A DNA stretch of 64,000 nucleotides from Clostridiales bacterium (GCA_017649745.1 JAGCGE010000226.1:17696-81695); one strand, 5' to 3'. Counted from the stretch's first letter, positions 1 to 8,226 are shown. A program made the numbers and translations. Notes: generated from the letters alone by a model not told the origin.

Positions 1-492
1 AGGGAAACAATATTCTAGTCTAGGTATATCTGTACCACTGGATAATGGACCAGAATGAACGTGTCCAAATAATTGAATAGCGAAATCAGTATGTTTACTT
101 GGATTTTGATGAGAAAAACACAAATAAGGAAAATGATTAAGCCAAACTTCTCTATCTTCTATTAAAAGTCTAGCTTGAGGTACACATTCTTCGAATAACG
201 CTCTTGTATTACCAGTAAGATTCTTCCAATCGTGATTACCTATAACAAGAATAATATGTCCGTTTAATTGTTCTACGATCTTTTTCCAGAAGGGATGACC
301 TCCAAATGCAAAGTCCCCTAAATGAAATACTGTGTCATCTACTCCAACTACAGAATTCCAGTTGGCAATTAATTGTTCGTCATGTTCTTCGATAGAACTA
401 AACGGACGTTTACAAAACTCAAGAATATGTCTGTGTCCAAAATGAGTATCGGAAGTAAAAAACAATCCGTCTCCAGAAAATCTAGTTATCAT
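1..492 (-). CDS. calcineurin-like metallophosphoesterase (C-terminus outside window)
   Basis: The reading frame starts with ATG at 492 and runs off the left edge, so about 164 residues are visible. It has the metallophosphoesterase metal-binding series: SDTHFGH near residue 14, LGDFAFGG near 63, GNHD near 86, and GHVHSG near the visible end. The form with THFGH resembles small phage phosphoesterases acting on nucleotides or phosphoproteins; the substrate cannot be read from sequence. It overlaps the stop of the preceding small gene by 11 bases, suggesting translational coupling. A second, distinct metallophosphoesterase lies at 4666-5409. Confidence 0.85.
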   Translation of the reverse strand, partial: MITRFSGDGLFFTSDTHFGHRHILEFCKRPFSSIEEHDEQLIANWNSVVGVDDTVFHLGDFAFGGHPFWKKIVEQLNGHIILVIGNHDWKNLTGNTRALFEECVPQARLLIEDREVWLNHFPYLCFSHQNPSKHTDFAIQLFGHVHSGPLSSGTDIPRLEYCFP

Positions 493-736
493 CGTTTGGT
501 TTATTACAATATAAAGTTTTACCGTCTTGCGCTATTACAATAACGTTCATGGGTCTTGGTATTTGAAAACGAAAATCTCGTAAATCTTCACCATAAACAA
601 CAGTAATGCATCTTCTACTTATTTCCCATACCCAACCTTTATATATTTCTCCTTCGTCAAGAACCCAGACATCGTCCATTAAATCTAGATCTTTAATTGT
701 CTTTTTCTTTTCCTCTGTCTTGTTCTGATTTGCGTT
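482..736 (-). CDS. hypothetical protein, 84 aa
   Basis: Short charged protein beginning MNANQNKTEE at 736, inside the end of the upstream membrane-protein gene, and ending with TAG within the start of the phosphoesterase gene. An earlier in-frame ATG at 769 is possible but would deepen the overlap. The lysine/glutamate-rich N-terminus is followed by a beta-rich segment; no family recognised. The three-gene overlapping cluster is typical of compact phage operons. Confidence 0.6.
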   Translation of the reverse strand, partial: NANQNKTEEKKKTIKDLDLMDDVWVLDEGEIYKGWVWEISRRCITVVYGEDLRDFRFQIPRPMNVIVIAQDGKTLYCNKPNDDN

Positions 737-953
737 CATTAAGTTTTTCAAAAATCGGGTCAGCCACATATTTAGAAATAATATTATAAGTTGACATAAA
801 AATTAAAGCCACAAGCACTAGAGGCCAAAAAGCACCAACTAATATTGCAGTTTCTACTGTTTCGTGATTATATGGTGGACCCATTACTCTGCAGAAAAGT
901 CTGCCGAAGATCATTCCAACAATCACATACAAAATACAAATAAAAATCCACAT
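693..953 (-). CDS. small membrane protein, 86 aa
   Basis: Begins MWIFICILYVIVGMIFG: a first hydrophobic helix at about residues 2-17, a second at about 36-53 (ILVGAFWPLVLVALIFM), then a charged, probably cytoplasmic tail (RKSEQDRGKEKDN). The same architecture (helix, short link, FWP in helix 2) recurs in the membrane protein at 38857-39072, so the two may be paralogues. Function unknown. Confidence 0.7.
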   Translation of the reverse strand: MWIFICILYVIVGMIFGRLFCRVMGPPYNHETVETAILVGAFWPLVLVALIFMSTYNIISKYVADPIFEKLNERKSEQDRGKEKDN

Positions 954-975
954 AATTAAATATTTTAATGTTAGT

Positions 976-1048
976 ACCCGGGCTGGGACTCGAACCCAGA
1001 ACTCACAGCTTAGAAGGCTGTTGCTCTATCCAATTGAGCTACCGAGGC
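976..1048 (-). tRNA. tRNA-Arg (anticodon UCU)
   Basis: Cloverleaf on the minus strand: acceptor GCCTCGG with partner CCCGGGT (one mismatch), anticodon stem around loop CTTCTAA, T-arm CTGGG-TTCGAGT-CCCAG. No CCA is encoded. It reads AGA, a common Arg codon in AT-rich genes like these. Confidence 0.93.
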
Positions 1049-1054
1049 ATTCGC

Positions 1055-1127
1055 ATTCCTGAAGAGATTCGAACTCCCAACCTTCTGATCCGTAGTCAGA
1101 TGCTCTATCCAATTGAGCTACAAGAAT
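1055..1127 (-). tRNA. tRNA-Arg (anticodon ACG)
   Basis: Acceptor ATTCTTG/CAGGAAT with one wobble, anticodon loop CTACGGA, T-loop TTCGAAT. Lies 6 bases from the preceding tRNA-Arg, so both are probably cut from one transcript. A34 would need deamination to inosine to read all CGN codons. Confidence 0.93.
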
Positions 1128-1160
1128 ATAGACTACAGATATCGCGCTGTAGTACCGCGC

Positions 1161-1173
1161 CTGATTAAATCAG
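1161..1173. repeat. 13-bp palindrome
   Basis: CTGATTAAATCAG is a perfect palindrome around one central base, just downstream of the UGA-containing gene at 1176-1394 and before the tRNA-Arg pair. It could be a weak hairpin or a protein-binding site; there is no U-tract. Confidence 0.3.
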
Positions 1174-1175
1174 AA

Positions 1176-1394
1176 TTACTCATCGATTTCTTTCATACTC
1201 AAATCCTCCTCTTCATCGTTAGAAATTATTTCTTCAAAAGACTCTTCTTGTTTCTTATGTTTCTTTCAATCTTTTCGATAATTTGGCTTATCTGAATACT
1301 TCTTTTCTTTTGGTTGTTTTGTTTTCTTCTGCTTCTTTGGTTCGAACTTTTCATCATCTAGATGAGCCAGTTCATAATCAGAAACTTTTGGCAT
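1176..1394 (-). CDS. lysine-rich hypothetical protein, 72 aa, with in-frame UGA
   Basis: ATG at 1394 overlaps the TAA of the vWA gene by one base (TAATG). The frame runs to TAA at 1176 only if one internal TGA (context RKD-TGA-KKHKK) is decoded as Trp. The product is very basic in the middle (KKQKKTKQPKEKK) and acidic at the end (NDEEEDL), which suggests an intrinsically disordered or nucleic-acid-associated protein. A standard-code gene caller would miss it. The coupling to the upstream stop and the sensible C-terminus support it. Confidence 0.65.
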
Positions 1395-2221
1395 TATTCT
1401 ACCTCAACTAAATCATTAGAATTATTATAAGAACGAATTACTATGTTCGGAATAATTCGTTTCACATCTGCTACCCAATCACCTTCGTTCTTGTTTACTT
1501 TGTCATCTAATAATTCAACCCAGTTGGTTTGATCTAATCTGTAAGATCCGTGTTCTATATGAATATGATAAACATCCCATTTCTCCTGAACTTCAGCAAG
1601 AATATCAGAAGTAATAAGATCTTTCTCACAACCATCACCAATATAGTTGGTGATTGCATGTTTAGGTGTATGCCTATGAACAGGTTCGTCTGATATTGTT
1701 ATCAACACGCCCTTCTTACCTCGCTTCTCGAAAGCGTCCGTTTTCATATGACGTGCTGCAACATACCATATCATTTGAGGATCTTCACCGTTATTACCTC
1801 CACCACAACCTTCAAGATAGATGGACTGAAGCCACTTCTCCATTAAATCGTCAGAGGATTCAAATTCTCCTATCTGAACTGGCGCTTCCTCACGACAACC
1901 CTGAACATCGCCAAAGCCGCAGAAGCAAACCTGTGGATTCTTAATCCCAGCTTCCATGATAAGTTTGATGATATCAGGGAATGCTGATTTGATTAACTGT
2001 TCCGGAACCATTCCCATAGAACCAGTCTCATCAAGAGCAATGATAATAGGGAACGATTCCGGATGTTCTTCACTGTCACGAGATTCTCTCACCGGCTTCT
2101 TACGAATATCCATTTCTGGACAAAGGTGAGATTGTCTAAAGATTTCCTCTCTACTTTTTAGAGAGTAATCAGTAGTCATCTTGTGAACAGCATTCACATA
2201 GTTATAACTTCCACCACCCAT
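1394..2221 (-). CDS. von Willebrand factor A domain protein, 275 aa
   Basis: A vWA fold is indicated by the MIDAS motif DETGSMG at about residues 63-69, preceded by hydrophobic strand FPIIIAL, with later elements GFGDVQG and LITISDEPVH. vWA/MIDAS proteins bind Mg2+ and work with partner proteins, often AAA ATPases; two AAA ATPases are encoded in this window (14774-16231 and 28775-29977). It sits 2 bases downstream of the 366-aa gene at 2224-3324, so they are probably co-translated. The Ro60 protein at 31493-33175 has a separate vWA domain. Confidence 0.85.
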   Translation of the reverse strand: MGGGSYNYVNAVHKMTTDYSLKSREEIFRQSHLCPEMDIRKKPVRESRDSEEHPESFPIIIALDETGSMGMVPEQLIKSAFPDIIKLIMEAGIKNPQVCFCGFGDVQGCREEAPVQIGEFESSDDLMEKWLQSIYLEGCGGGNNGEDPQMIWYVAARHMKTDAFEKRGKKGVLITISDEPVHRHTPKHAITNYIGDGCEKDLITSDILAEVQEKWDVYHIHIEHGSYRLDQTNWVELLDDKVNKNEGDWVADVKRIIPNIVIRSYNNSNDLVEVE

Positions 2222-2223
2222 GC

Positions 2224-3324
2224 TTATTCAGCGTTAAGAGCGTCCTTGATCTGCTTTGCGAGATCCGGATTCTTCTTGAGGTTCTCCACGAAAGCTACTG
2301 CATCGAAAGCAGGAGCTGCAGGAGCAGCAGGCTTTACAGGATTGGTAAGACCCTGAAGCGGATTGCTTCCACCACCCATCATCTGGGACATGGCAAGCAG
2401 AGAGAACATATCGTTACCCTCGCCACCTTCCTTACCGGAAAGCATCATGAGCATCAGAGGATTCATGCCACCAGTATTGCCACCAAGGACATTGTTACCA
2501 GTCATCATCTGAAGCATGAGCAGATCCTTCACATCGAACTCACTGGTCTCGTCAGAGAGAGCGAAGATGAGCGGATTAAATCCACCAGCATCAAAGTTAA
2601 ACACATTTACGAGTACACGAGTCATGGCCTGGCCAAGAAGGAAATCCTGAACTTCCTGCTTATCGTGCTTATAACCAGTATAAGACATGATCTTCAGGGA
2701 ACCATCCTCGTTCTTGAGCATAACCTTACCATAGCTCTTAGGACCATTCTTGATGATGTCACCAATATTGACCTGAGTGGAAGGTTTATTGATGGAATAA
2801 ACAGGAATGTCGATGAGAAGCTCACGAGGATAGGAGGTAAGAGTACCGTCGGACTTCATTCCAATATACTCATCACCTACAGCGACACACATCGTTCCGT
2901 CCATAGACATTTTGACACCGTCTTCACGCTCAGGAATCCACTGAGACTTGTACTTGTCGGCGATACCGGCAAACATGTTGTTCTTTTTCATTTCTTTATC
3001 TGTTTTATTGTTTAAAACTTCGACTCCGCCATTAGAAGCAGGAGTCATTGCTAAATTTGCGTTTCTACCATTAATGGTATCCACATTGAGGGTTTTAAGT
3101 GCAGTTTGTTTACCATTAATATCGTAAACACTGCGAGAATTTGATTGATACAGGTCGATAATCTGCATTGGAGTGTCATAACCATGATCACCACAATGTC
3201 CAGTAATCAGATCATCAACTTTTACGTTTTTGTCGTTACAAATAAAAGCATAGTGTCTTTTCTTTGCAACTTCTTCTTCATTAAGTTTTTTAGTCGTAAA
3301 TACGACAGAAATTACAGTGTACAT
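2224..3324 (-). CDS. hypothetical protein, 366 aa, Met/Gly-rich C-terminal half
   Basis: Not recognised. The N-terminal half is a mixed globular sequence. From about residue 240 it becomes rich in Met, Leu and Gly with repeated short patterns (DLLMLQMMTGNN, NPLMLMMLSG, SLLAMSQMMGGG), then a Pro/Ala linker (VKPAAPAAPAF) and a final helix FVENLKKNPDLAKQIKDAL. The Met/Gly-rich pattern resembles chaperone or scaffold proteins, but that is only an analogy. Codon use is more GC-rich than in neighbours. It lies directly upstream of the vWA gene, which may be its partner. Confidence 0.75.
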   Translation of the reverse strand: MYTVISVVFTTKKLNEEEVAKKRHYAFICNDKNVKVDDLITGHCGDHGYDTPMQIIDLYQSNSRSVYDINGKQTALKTLNVDTINGRNANLAMTPASNGGVEVLNNKTDKEMKKNNMFAGIADKYKSQWIPEREDGVKMSMDGTMCVAVGDEYIGMKSDGTLTSYPRELLIDIPVYSINKPSTQVNIGDIIKNGPKSYGKVMLKNEDGSLKIMSYTGYKHDKQEVQDFLLGQAMTRVLVNVFNFDAGGFNPLIFALSDETSEFDVKDLLMLQMMTGNNVLGGNTGGMNPLMLMMLSGKEGGEGNDMFSLLAMSQMMGGGSNPLQGLTNPVKPAAPAAPAFDAVAFVENLKKNPDLAKQIKDALNAE

Positions 3325-3860
3325 TAGTTGTTTAAACTTTTAATTAGTTTTAATTTAAGTTCCGGTGAAATCCATGTTGAAAGTTTGTTAATAATAATAT
3401 CAATAATAGTTCTCTTTTGATTAAAAGCCCATTGATAATTATCAAGTTCTCGAATAGGAATCCACTTTACATCATCCACTTCATTCTCTTCCTCACCTTT
3501 AGCATATATTCTCTGAGATGCAAAAGCTTCTGCTTTATCAAAAGTATAATATCTAAAAGTAACGTTTTGCTTATTTGCAGAAGGATCGTCTTCTACATTA
3601 TACAAAACTAATGATTTTGGATTAATATATAAATTTGTTTCTTCTTTGATTTCTCTAGAACAAGCTTGCGCTGTTGTTTCGTCAAAATCGAGATACCCAC
3701 AAGGACAATTCCAATATCCTTGAAAGTCTGGTGTTCCAGAACCTCTCTTATTAGCAAGAATTTTTAATTCATCATCATAACAGAAGATATATCCTGCTAC
3801 ACCAACGGCTCTACTTATCCAGTAAATCTTACCTTCGTGTTCGATAGGAAAATTCTTCAT
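3324..3860 (-). CDS. Nudix hydrolase, 178 aa
   Basis: Contains a Nudix box at about residues 55-77: GYLDFDETTAQACSREIKEE fits G-x5-E-x7-R-E-U-x-E-E. These enzymes hydrolyse nucleoside diphosphates linked to another moiety (NTPs, NADH, ADP-ribose, RNA caps) using Mg2+. The N-terminus (IYWISRAVGVAGYIFCY) precedes the box as usual. Start ATG at 3860 and stop TAA overlap the adjacent genes by a few bases. Substrate unknown; the location among nucleotide-handling genes suggests nucleotide sanitation or NAD(H) turnover. Confidence 0.88.
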   Translation of the reverse strand: MKNFPIEHEGKIYWISRAVGVAGYIFCYDDELKILANKRGSGTPDFQGYWNCPCGYLDFDETTAQACSREIKEETNLYINPKSLVLYNVEDDPSANKQNVTFRYYTFDKAEAFASQRIYAKGEEENEVDDVKWIPIRELDNYQWAFNQKRTIIDIIINKLSTWISPELKLKLIKSLNN

Positions 3861-4072
3861 TACCAGTAAATCGTTATCACAGAGAATTCTTCATCATAAA
3901 TTACTTTGAAGCCTTCTCCTTTAAAATACTCTATTATTTCTTCTTCTCCAGAATGAACTGCTTTGGACCAGCAGTGTTGTCCATTTGCTGCAAGAGCTTG
4001 AATTTCATAGATTATCTTTTCAATTCTACCTGGAATTTCATGCATTAATACTTTAATCTGATCAATTAACAT
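3860..4072 (-). CDS. hypothetical protein, 70 aa
   Basis: Small acidic/aliphatic protein starting MLIDQIKVLMHEIPG. The TAA stop overlaps the Nudix start. The fold looks like an alpha helix followed by a beta hairpin (GFKVIYDEEFSVITIYW). No family recognised. Confidence 0.6.
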   Translation of the reverse strand: MLIDQIKVLMHEIPGRIEKIIYEIQALAANGQHCWSKAVHSGEEEIIEYFKGEGFKVIYDEEFSVITIYW

Positions 4073-4221
4073 AATGTTTTCTTTCCTTCTTTATATGCAT
4101 TGTACCATTGAATCTGCTGTTCTGTCAAACATCCAATCCAATCTTCAAAATACTTAAGATATTTTACATGATTGTTAAATTTCCACTCATGTAAAAGATA
4201 TTCTCTTAATTCGGAGTTCAT
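4066..4221 (-). CDS. hypothetical protein, 51 aa
   Basis: ATG at 4221 overlaps the TGA of the deoxyribosyltransferase gene (ATGA). The product MNSELREYLLHEWKF... is aromatic-rich and ends ...GKKTLC with TAA at 4066, overlapping the next start. Unbroken frame and tight coupling on both sides support it; no function can be assigned. Confidence 0.6.
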   Translation of the reverse strand: MNSELREYLLHEWKFNNHVKYLKYFEDWIGCLTEQQIQWYNAYKEGKKTLC

Positions 4222-4664
4222 TTTAGATGTTCAATATCAAACTCATCAAAATTGAAATACTCGCCTTTAACAAACTTATTAAACTGATAAATTCTATCAG
4301 CTGCTATTAAAGGCATAATTGAATTATCTGCTTCTAAATCAGTACATAAAAGCAATACAGGAATATGATTTGCATATGCAAAACCTAATTCCCAAGCAGT
4401 TCCAGAATCAGAATAATGCTTATCATATATGGCTATCACTAATTTAGAATTAGCGAGCTCCTTGACATCCATTTCAAACACATTCCAAGCCCACTCTCCA
4501 TTTGGCATAGTTTCACCTCCTGGAATCTTGTGGTCCATTGGAAAGAAGAATTCATATTTGTCAAAAAACGAATCAGATTTAAAGAATTCACGAAGTTGTT
4601 CTATTCTTTCTCTTTCACCTTCTTTAAAAAATGGACCAGCGATATAACATTTAATCTTTTCCAT
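4218..4664 (-). CDS. nucleoside 2-deoxyribosyltransferase-like protein, about 148 aa
   Basis: Begins MEKIKCYIAGPFFKEGERER at 4664. The YIAGPFF start, the central EMDVKELANSKLVIAIYD with the D..E-type catalytic region, and DSGTAWELGFAYANHIPVLLL (conserved T.WE.G.A) match the nucleoside deoxyribosyltransferase fold, which moves deoxyribose between bases and serves nucleotide salvage. A TTG start at 4676 is possible but would enter the upstream gene. The frame ends at TGA (4218), which forms ATGA with the next start; if that UGA were Trp the protein gains only WTPN before TAA at 4206. Confidence 0.85.
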   Translation of the reverse strand: MEKIKCYIAGPFFKEGERERIEQLREFFKSDSFFDKYEFFFPMDHKIPGGETMPNGEWAWNVFEMDVKELANSKLVIAIYDKHYSDSGTAWELGFAYANHIPVLLLCTDLEADNSIMPLIAADRIYQFNKFVKGEYFNFDEFDIEHLK

Positions 4665-4665
4665 A

Positions 4666-5409
4666 TTAGATTTCAATTGTTTCTAGAGAATTAGTAACAA
4701 CGCGATAATCTTCATCTTTAATAGATACATTCTGAATAAAATGTCTTTCATTATATTCAGTTAAAACATGATTTCCGCTATGGACATGTCCACAAAAAAC
4801 ATAATGAATGTTCCTTGATAATATCGCTTCTTTAAGTGCTTCACTACTATAGTTAGCACCATAGTTATAAGCACGTTTCTGTAAAACAGTACCTACAGAA
4901 TCTATATCTGGAGGCATATGAGTTAGAAGAACATCTAATTTCTTTGGAATATTCTTAAAAAGATTTTCTAATTCCTCTTCTGTTTTGTTAAATGCCCAAT
5001 TAGGAAGATCAGAAATCCAAGGAGTACCATAAAAAGTTTTACCTTCTATTTCTACAGAATTATCTCTTAGATAAATAAGTTTGTGTTTACTTTTATTAAT
5101 ACCAGGAAGAAGTTTTCTTAAAACTTCTGATGCACTACGTTGTTTTCTAGTTCCATCTACACGCATTGGACCATACATGATATGTTCTAAGAAAAAATCA
5201 TGATTACCTGCAATAAATATAACTTTTTTGCAACGTAACTGGTCTGTCCATGGTACAAACTCTAGACAAAACCAAGCAATACTAGAAACATCATCTCCTT
5301 GATAATCTAAAGGTACAATATCCCCACAAATGCAAACTACATCACATTCTGGAACATCTTCTGGTTTATACAAAAACCCATGTAAATCAGATATACAAAC
5401 AATCTTCAT
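4666..5409 (-). CDS. calcineurin-like metallophosphoesterase, 247 aa
   Basis: Complete set of metallophosphoesterase motifs: SDLHG near residue 7, CGDIV near 29, GNHDFF near 68, LLTHMPPD near 162 and CGHVHSGNH near 208. This arrangement resembles the eukaryote-like YfcE/MPPED group of phosphodiesterases. Probable cytoplasmic nucleotide or cyclic-nucleotide phosphodiesterase; substrate not determinable. It ends 2 bases from the start of the deoxyribosyltransferase gene, within the nucleotide-metabolism cluster. Confidence 0.9.
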   Translation of the reverse strand: MKIVCISDLHGFLYKPEDVPECDVVCICGDIVPLDYQGDDVSSIAWFCLEFVPWTDQLRCKKVIFIAGNHDFFLEHIMYGPMRVDGTRKQRSASEVLRKLLPGINKSKHKLIYLRDNSVEIEGKTFYGTPWISDLPNWAFNKTEEELENLFKNIPKKLDVLLTHMPPDIDSVGTVLQKRAYNYGANYSSEALKEAILSRNIHYVFCGHVHSGNHVLTEYNERHFIQNVSIKDEDYRVVTNSLETIEI

Positions 5410-5558
5410 TACTCTCTTCCATACATTACTATGTTATACATACTTTGAGGAACAAATCCAATACAACCCGATTCCATCAAGAAACATTTCTCGTAAAATT
5501 CAGGATATTGCATAAATTCCTCTAACAACGGTCCTTCGACCAAAATATATTTTTCCAT
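5409..5558 (-). CDS. hypothetical protein, 49 aa
   Basis: ATG at 5558 overlaps the TAA of the HAD gene (TAATG), and its own TAA overlaps the start of the phosphoesterase. The product starts MEKYILVEGPLLEEFM and is not recognised. Coupling on both sides is the main support. Confidence 0.6.
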   Translation of the reverse strand: MEKYILVEGPLLEEFMQYPEFYEKCFLMESGCIGFVPQSMYNIVMYGRE

Positions 5559-6010
5559 TATTTAAAAAATTGCTCTATAAACGCAATATCGACATTTCTT
5601 ATTCCAACTTGATAATCAATTTTATAAAAATATCTTAATTGTTCAGAATCAAAATCAGAAATATCGTCTAATATTAAATATTTGTTTACTTCGGGATGTT
5701 CTTGTAAATATTGATTGATTTCCATTCCTCTATAATAGATATCTATTGGTGTTTTAAAAATTAAATCAGGTGTACAATCAATCACATTTTCTAAACCAGC
5801 CTTTCGTAAACGTTCAATACAATAAGTATCAATTTTTCAACTTGAAGAAATAACAATTTTTATATCACATTTATTTGTTACTTCATTTAACATTTTTATT
5901 ATGTTCGGATCTAAATCAGGATCCTTGAAATTATTATTATAATAATCGTCACTTTTATACCAAGCGTTATGATTAAGAACGCCATCAATATCTAAAAATA
6001 TAATTTTCAT
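5558..6010 (-). CDS. HAD-superfamily hydrolase/phosphatase, 150 aa, with in-frame UGA=Trp
   Basis: Starts MKIIFLDIDGVLNH at 6010: HAD motif I (DxDGV) with nucleophile Asp8. Motif II follows as VISSSW, where the Trp is encoded by TGA at 5836-5838. The family commonly has Trp here (SSSWR), so the position independently supports UGA=Trp. Near the C-terminus YLILDDISDF supplies the acidic motif IV. Likely a small 5'-nucleotidase-like phosphatase (HAD_2/DUF705-type), fitting the neighbouring nucleotide genes. A standard code would split it and leave only the last 75 residues. Confidence 0.85.
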
Positions 6011-6080
6011 ATATATAAAATACCAATCGTATTCTTATTTATTTCTAAATATTCTTTACCAGTCATAACAATTTAATTAG

Positions 6081-6152
6081 TAGCGAATCTCTGAGTCGAA
6101 CAGAGATTGCCTGGGCCAAAACCAGGTGTAATATCCGTTATACTAATCCGCT
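6081..6152 (-). tRNA. tRNA-Gln (anticodon UUG)
   Basis: Acceptor AGCGGAT/ATTCGCT, D-arm GTATAACGG..., anticodon stem CCTGG/CCAGG around TTTTGGC, T-arm CTCTG-TTCGACT-CAGAG. Standard cloverleaf. Confidence 0.93.
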
Positions 6153-6217
6153 ATTTACGCCCAACTATTAATTGAGCGTTTATAAATTTCCTATTTAAAA
6201 TAGGAGAACATTAGGTA

Positions 6218-6640
6218 TTACAGAGTCTTTTCGTAAATACTGGTATAATAACCATCCCAGCTCCGAGTATCCGGAACAACCTTATAGCCAAGGCTAATGA
6301 GAAGATCGTTCTGTGCCCAAGAGCCCTTAATACGGAGCTTTACTGCACCCTTATAGTTCCGCTTAGAAAGCACCTTCTTGATATTTTCCTCTACACGACG
6401 GAAATAGTTCGTCATCCACAGCTTACGAGCAGAACCTTCACTCCAGCCATTAAACCGAGCCTTACCGTAACGGGTAATCTGCATGTGAGTGAGAAGCATA
6501 GTGTGTCCATCGACTACAGCGTTTGCCTTAAACTCGACACCACGATTGTCACTGTGGTAACGGGCGAGAGAGAAATGGTCATTTGCACAAGTAGTATTGT
6601 CTACCAGGAATGTACCATTGTTAAAATACTCAATAATCAT
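6218..6640 (-). CDS. hypothetical protein, 140 aa
   Basis: Begins MIIEYFNNGTFLVDNTTC and has a beta-rich N-terminus followed by a basic helical region (YFRRVEENIKKVLSKRNYKGAVKLRIKG). More GC-rich than adjacent genes. The basic centre suggests nucleic-acid contact, but no family is recognised. Confidence 0.65.
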   Translation of the reverse strand: MIIEYFNNGTFLVDNTTCANDHFSLARYHSDNRGVEFKANAVVDGHTMLLTHMQITRYGKARFNGWSEGSARKLWMTNYFRRVEENIKKVLSKRNYKGAVKLRIKGSWAQNDLLISLGYKVVPDTRSWDGYYTSIYEKTL

Positions 6641-6670
6641 CTTCTTTTCTTTTTTAAAGTTACTAAAAAT

Positions 6671-7852
6671 TTATCTAAAATCCAAATCGGATTTAGTATT
6701 AAACCTTGATTCAGGAGTATCTGACCACAAAATATCAGTAAAAGGAAGTCTGATGTTAAGAAATGCAGAAAGCATTTTATCTTTGGTTACCAGAAGTCGT
6801 TTTCCTTTATAGATAAATTCGAAATAATCTTGCACACAATCTACATGATTAATTACAAGATGAAATTTTATGTCAGATAAATTATCCAAACAATGTCTAT
6901 CAATAGCTCTATTGATCATATCAATATTAAGAACACCTGTCTTAAATTGACCTTGATATTCATTGTCTTTGTTTGTTTCTAGCTCGGGAAGTTTAATTGT
7001 ATTAAAGAACATTGAAAATGGTTCAGGATCATACCCTCCTCCGTGCCTTGTAGTATAAGTTCTGGTACAGAGATAAACTTCTGTTTCAGAAGGAATGTCA
7101 TGTAAAACACCGATATAGAACTTATTATATGGCCATCTTTCAGGAAGAATTTCACATGGCGTAATAAAAGGATGTAATCCTCTTGTTCCATCTAACAATA
7201 GACCTTGAGAAGATTCATAAATAATTGTATCAAACTTTTTAACAAGTTCTTTACAATCATCCCAATAAACGACATGATCTTTTAACCATTCACAATCTTT
7301 AATGAACTGTTCTTCAAGTTCAGACTGTTCAGATTCTCTATAATAAGTACGAATTGTTTTAAGAGCGTCTTTTAGATCAACTCTAGTAGACGATCCACAA
7401 GTTAGGAATTCTTCATCGATTTCGTTTCTCTTTACACATTCCCATATACCACAACCACAAGTTCCATTCTCAAGTGCTTCCTTATCTTTACGATTAGCAA
7501 TTACATCATAAGGTGTAATTACATAACAAGCACAATCAATATAAAACTCAGGCTTTACTCCTTTCGTAAGAAGCAGATCATATTCTGCATGCAATGCAAT
7601 TGGATCAATTAACGCTGTAGTTTCAGCATAAATTAATGTAGGAACATTTAAAAGAACTCCAGAACCGAAAGAAGAACAAACGTGGGTTGTTCCTTCGTGA
7701 ACAACTGTATGAGAAGCTTGAGGTCCACTACAAAATCTCACTACTAACGGCTTAGAACCTTCGTCAATTGCTTTTTGACAGAGATATTGTACTGTTTTAC
7801 CCTTACCTTCATCTCCCCATTGAGTTCCACAAACTATTTGAACTTTTTTCAT
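6671..7852 (-). CDS. purA: adenylosuccinate synthetase (PurA-like), 393 aa
   Basis: Start ATG at 7852 gives MKKVQIVCGTQWGDEGKG, the PurA N-terminal GTP-binding loop with the catalytic Asp present. An upstream in-frame ATG at 7891 would begin inside the terminator and is disfavoured. PurA joins IMP and aspartate using GTP, the first step to AMP. The usual GGHNAGHT signature is altered to GPQASHT, and the protein is about 35-40 residues shorter than cellular PurA, so this is a divergent phage form. PurZ (2-aminoadenine pathway) was considered, but the WGDEGKG Asp argues for PurA activity. Confidence 0.82.
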   Translation of the reverse strand: MKKVQIVCGTQWGDEGKGKTVQYLCQKAIDEGSKPLVVRFCSGPQASHTVVHEGTTHVCSSFGSGVLLNVPTLIYAETTALIDPIALHAEYDLLLTKGVKPEFYIDCACYVITPYDVIANRKDKEALENGTCGCGIWECVKRNEIDEEFLTCGSSTRVDLKDALKTIRTYYRESEQSELEEQFIKDCEWLKDHVVYWDDCKELVKKFDTIIYESSQGLLLDGTRGLHPFITPCEILPERWPYNKFYIGVLHDIPSETEVYLCTRTYTTRHGGGYDPEPFSMFFNTIKLPELETNKDNEYQGQFKTGVLNIDMINRAIDRHCLDNLSDIKFHLVINHVDCVQDYFEFIYKGKRLLVTKDKMLSAFLNIRLPFTDILWSDTPESRFNTKSDLDFR

Positions 7853-7866
7853 AATATTAAAATTAA

Positions 7867-7898
7867 AACCCCCGCTACAGTGCACGTTCACGGGGGTT
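7867..7898 (-). terminator. rho-independent-type hairpin upstream of purA
   Basis: AACCCCCG and CGGGGGTT form an 8-bp stem with a 16-nt loop, and on the minus strand it is followed by TTTTAATTTTA. It probably ends the transcript of the small gene at 7905-8006, or attenuates purA, which begins 15 bases later. Confidence 0.7.
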
Positions 7899-7904
7899 TA
7901 TAAA

Positions 7905-8006
7905 TTAAGAGGGATCAATTCCTCCGTAGGCACAGATTCATGTACACGATCTGTGGAAGCTACAGCCAAATGGAGTGGCATCCCTGTTTTCTAATTCTTT
8001 CTCCAT
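7905..8006 (-). CDS. candidate 33-aa Cys-rich peptide with in-frame UGA
   Basis: ATG at 8006 opens MEKELENRDATPFGCSFHRS; the frame passes one TGA read as Trp and ends at TAA just before the purA terminator. Three Cys and one His in the centre (GCSFHRSC, then C three residues on) could bind metal. Purely sequence-based; short length makes it uncertain. Its start lies inside the possible UGA-readthrough extension of the upstream gene. Confidence 0.35.
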
Positions 8007-8034
8007 TTGAATTAGTTATCAGGTACTGGATAAG

Positions 8035-8226
8035 TCAATCTTTGTATTGCCAATGAGAAACATCTTTATTTGGCTCAAAAGCGTGGCCAGAATTCAGTTC
8101 AATAAATTTGAACGTACGAAAATAGAATCCAATCCTTTTCGTTCCGTAAATGTCCCAGAAATAGACAAGAGAACGATGTTTTGGAAGTTGCTTAGAACAA
8201 GCTTTTACAGGTAGAGAGTGTACCAT
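8035..8226 (-). CDS. hypothetical protein, 63 aa
   Basis: Starts MVHSLPVKACSKQLPKH and is aromatic-rich. It ends at TGA; reading that as Trp would add 25 residues to a TAG. Overlaps the upstream gene by 22 bases. No family recognised. Confidence 0.45.
   Translation of the reverse strand: MVHSLPVKACSKQLPKHRSLVYFWDIYGTKRIGFYFRTFKFIELNSGHAFEPNKDVSHWQYKD

Noticed and set aside
6671..7852. PurZ assignment
   Set aside because: The WGDEGKG loop keeps the PurA Asp, and no accompanying 2-aminoadenine pathway genes were seen in the window.
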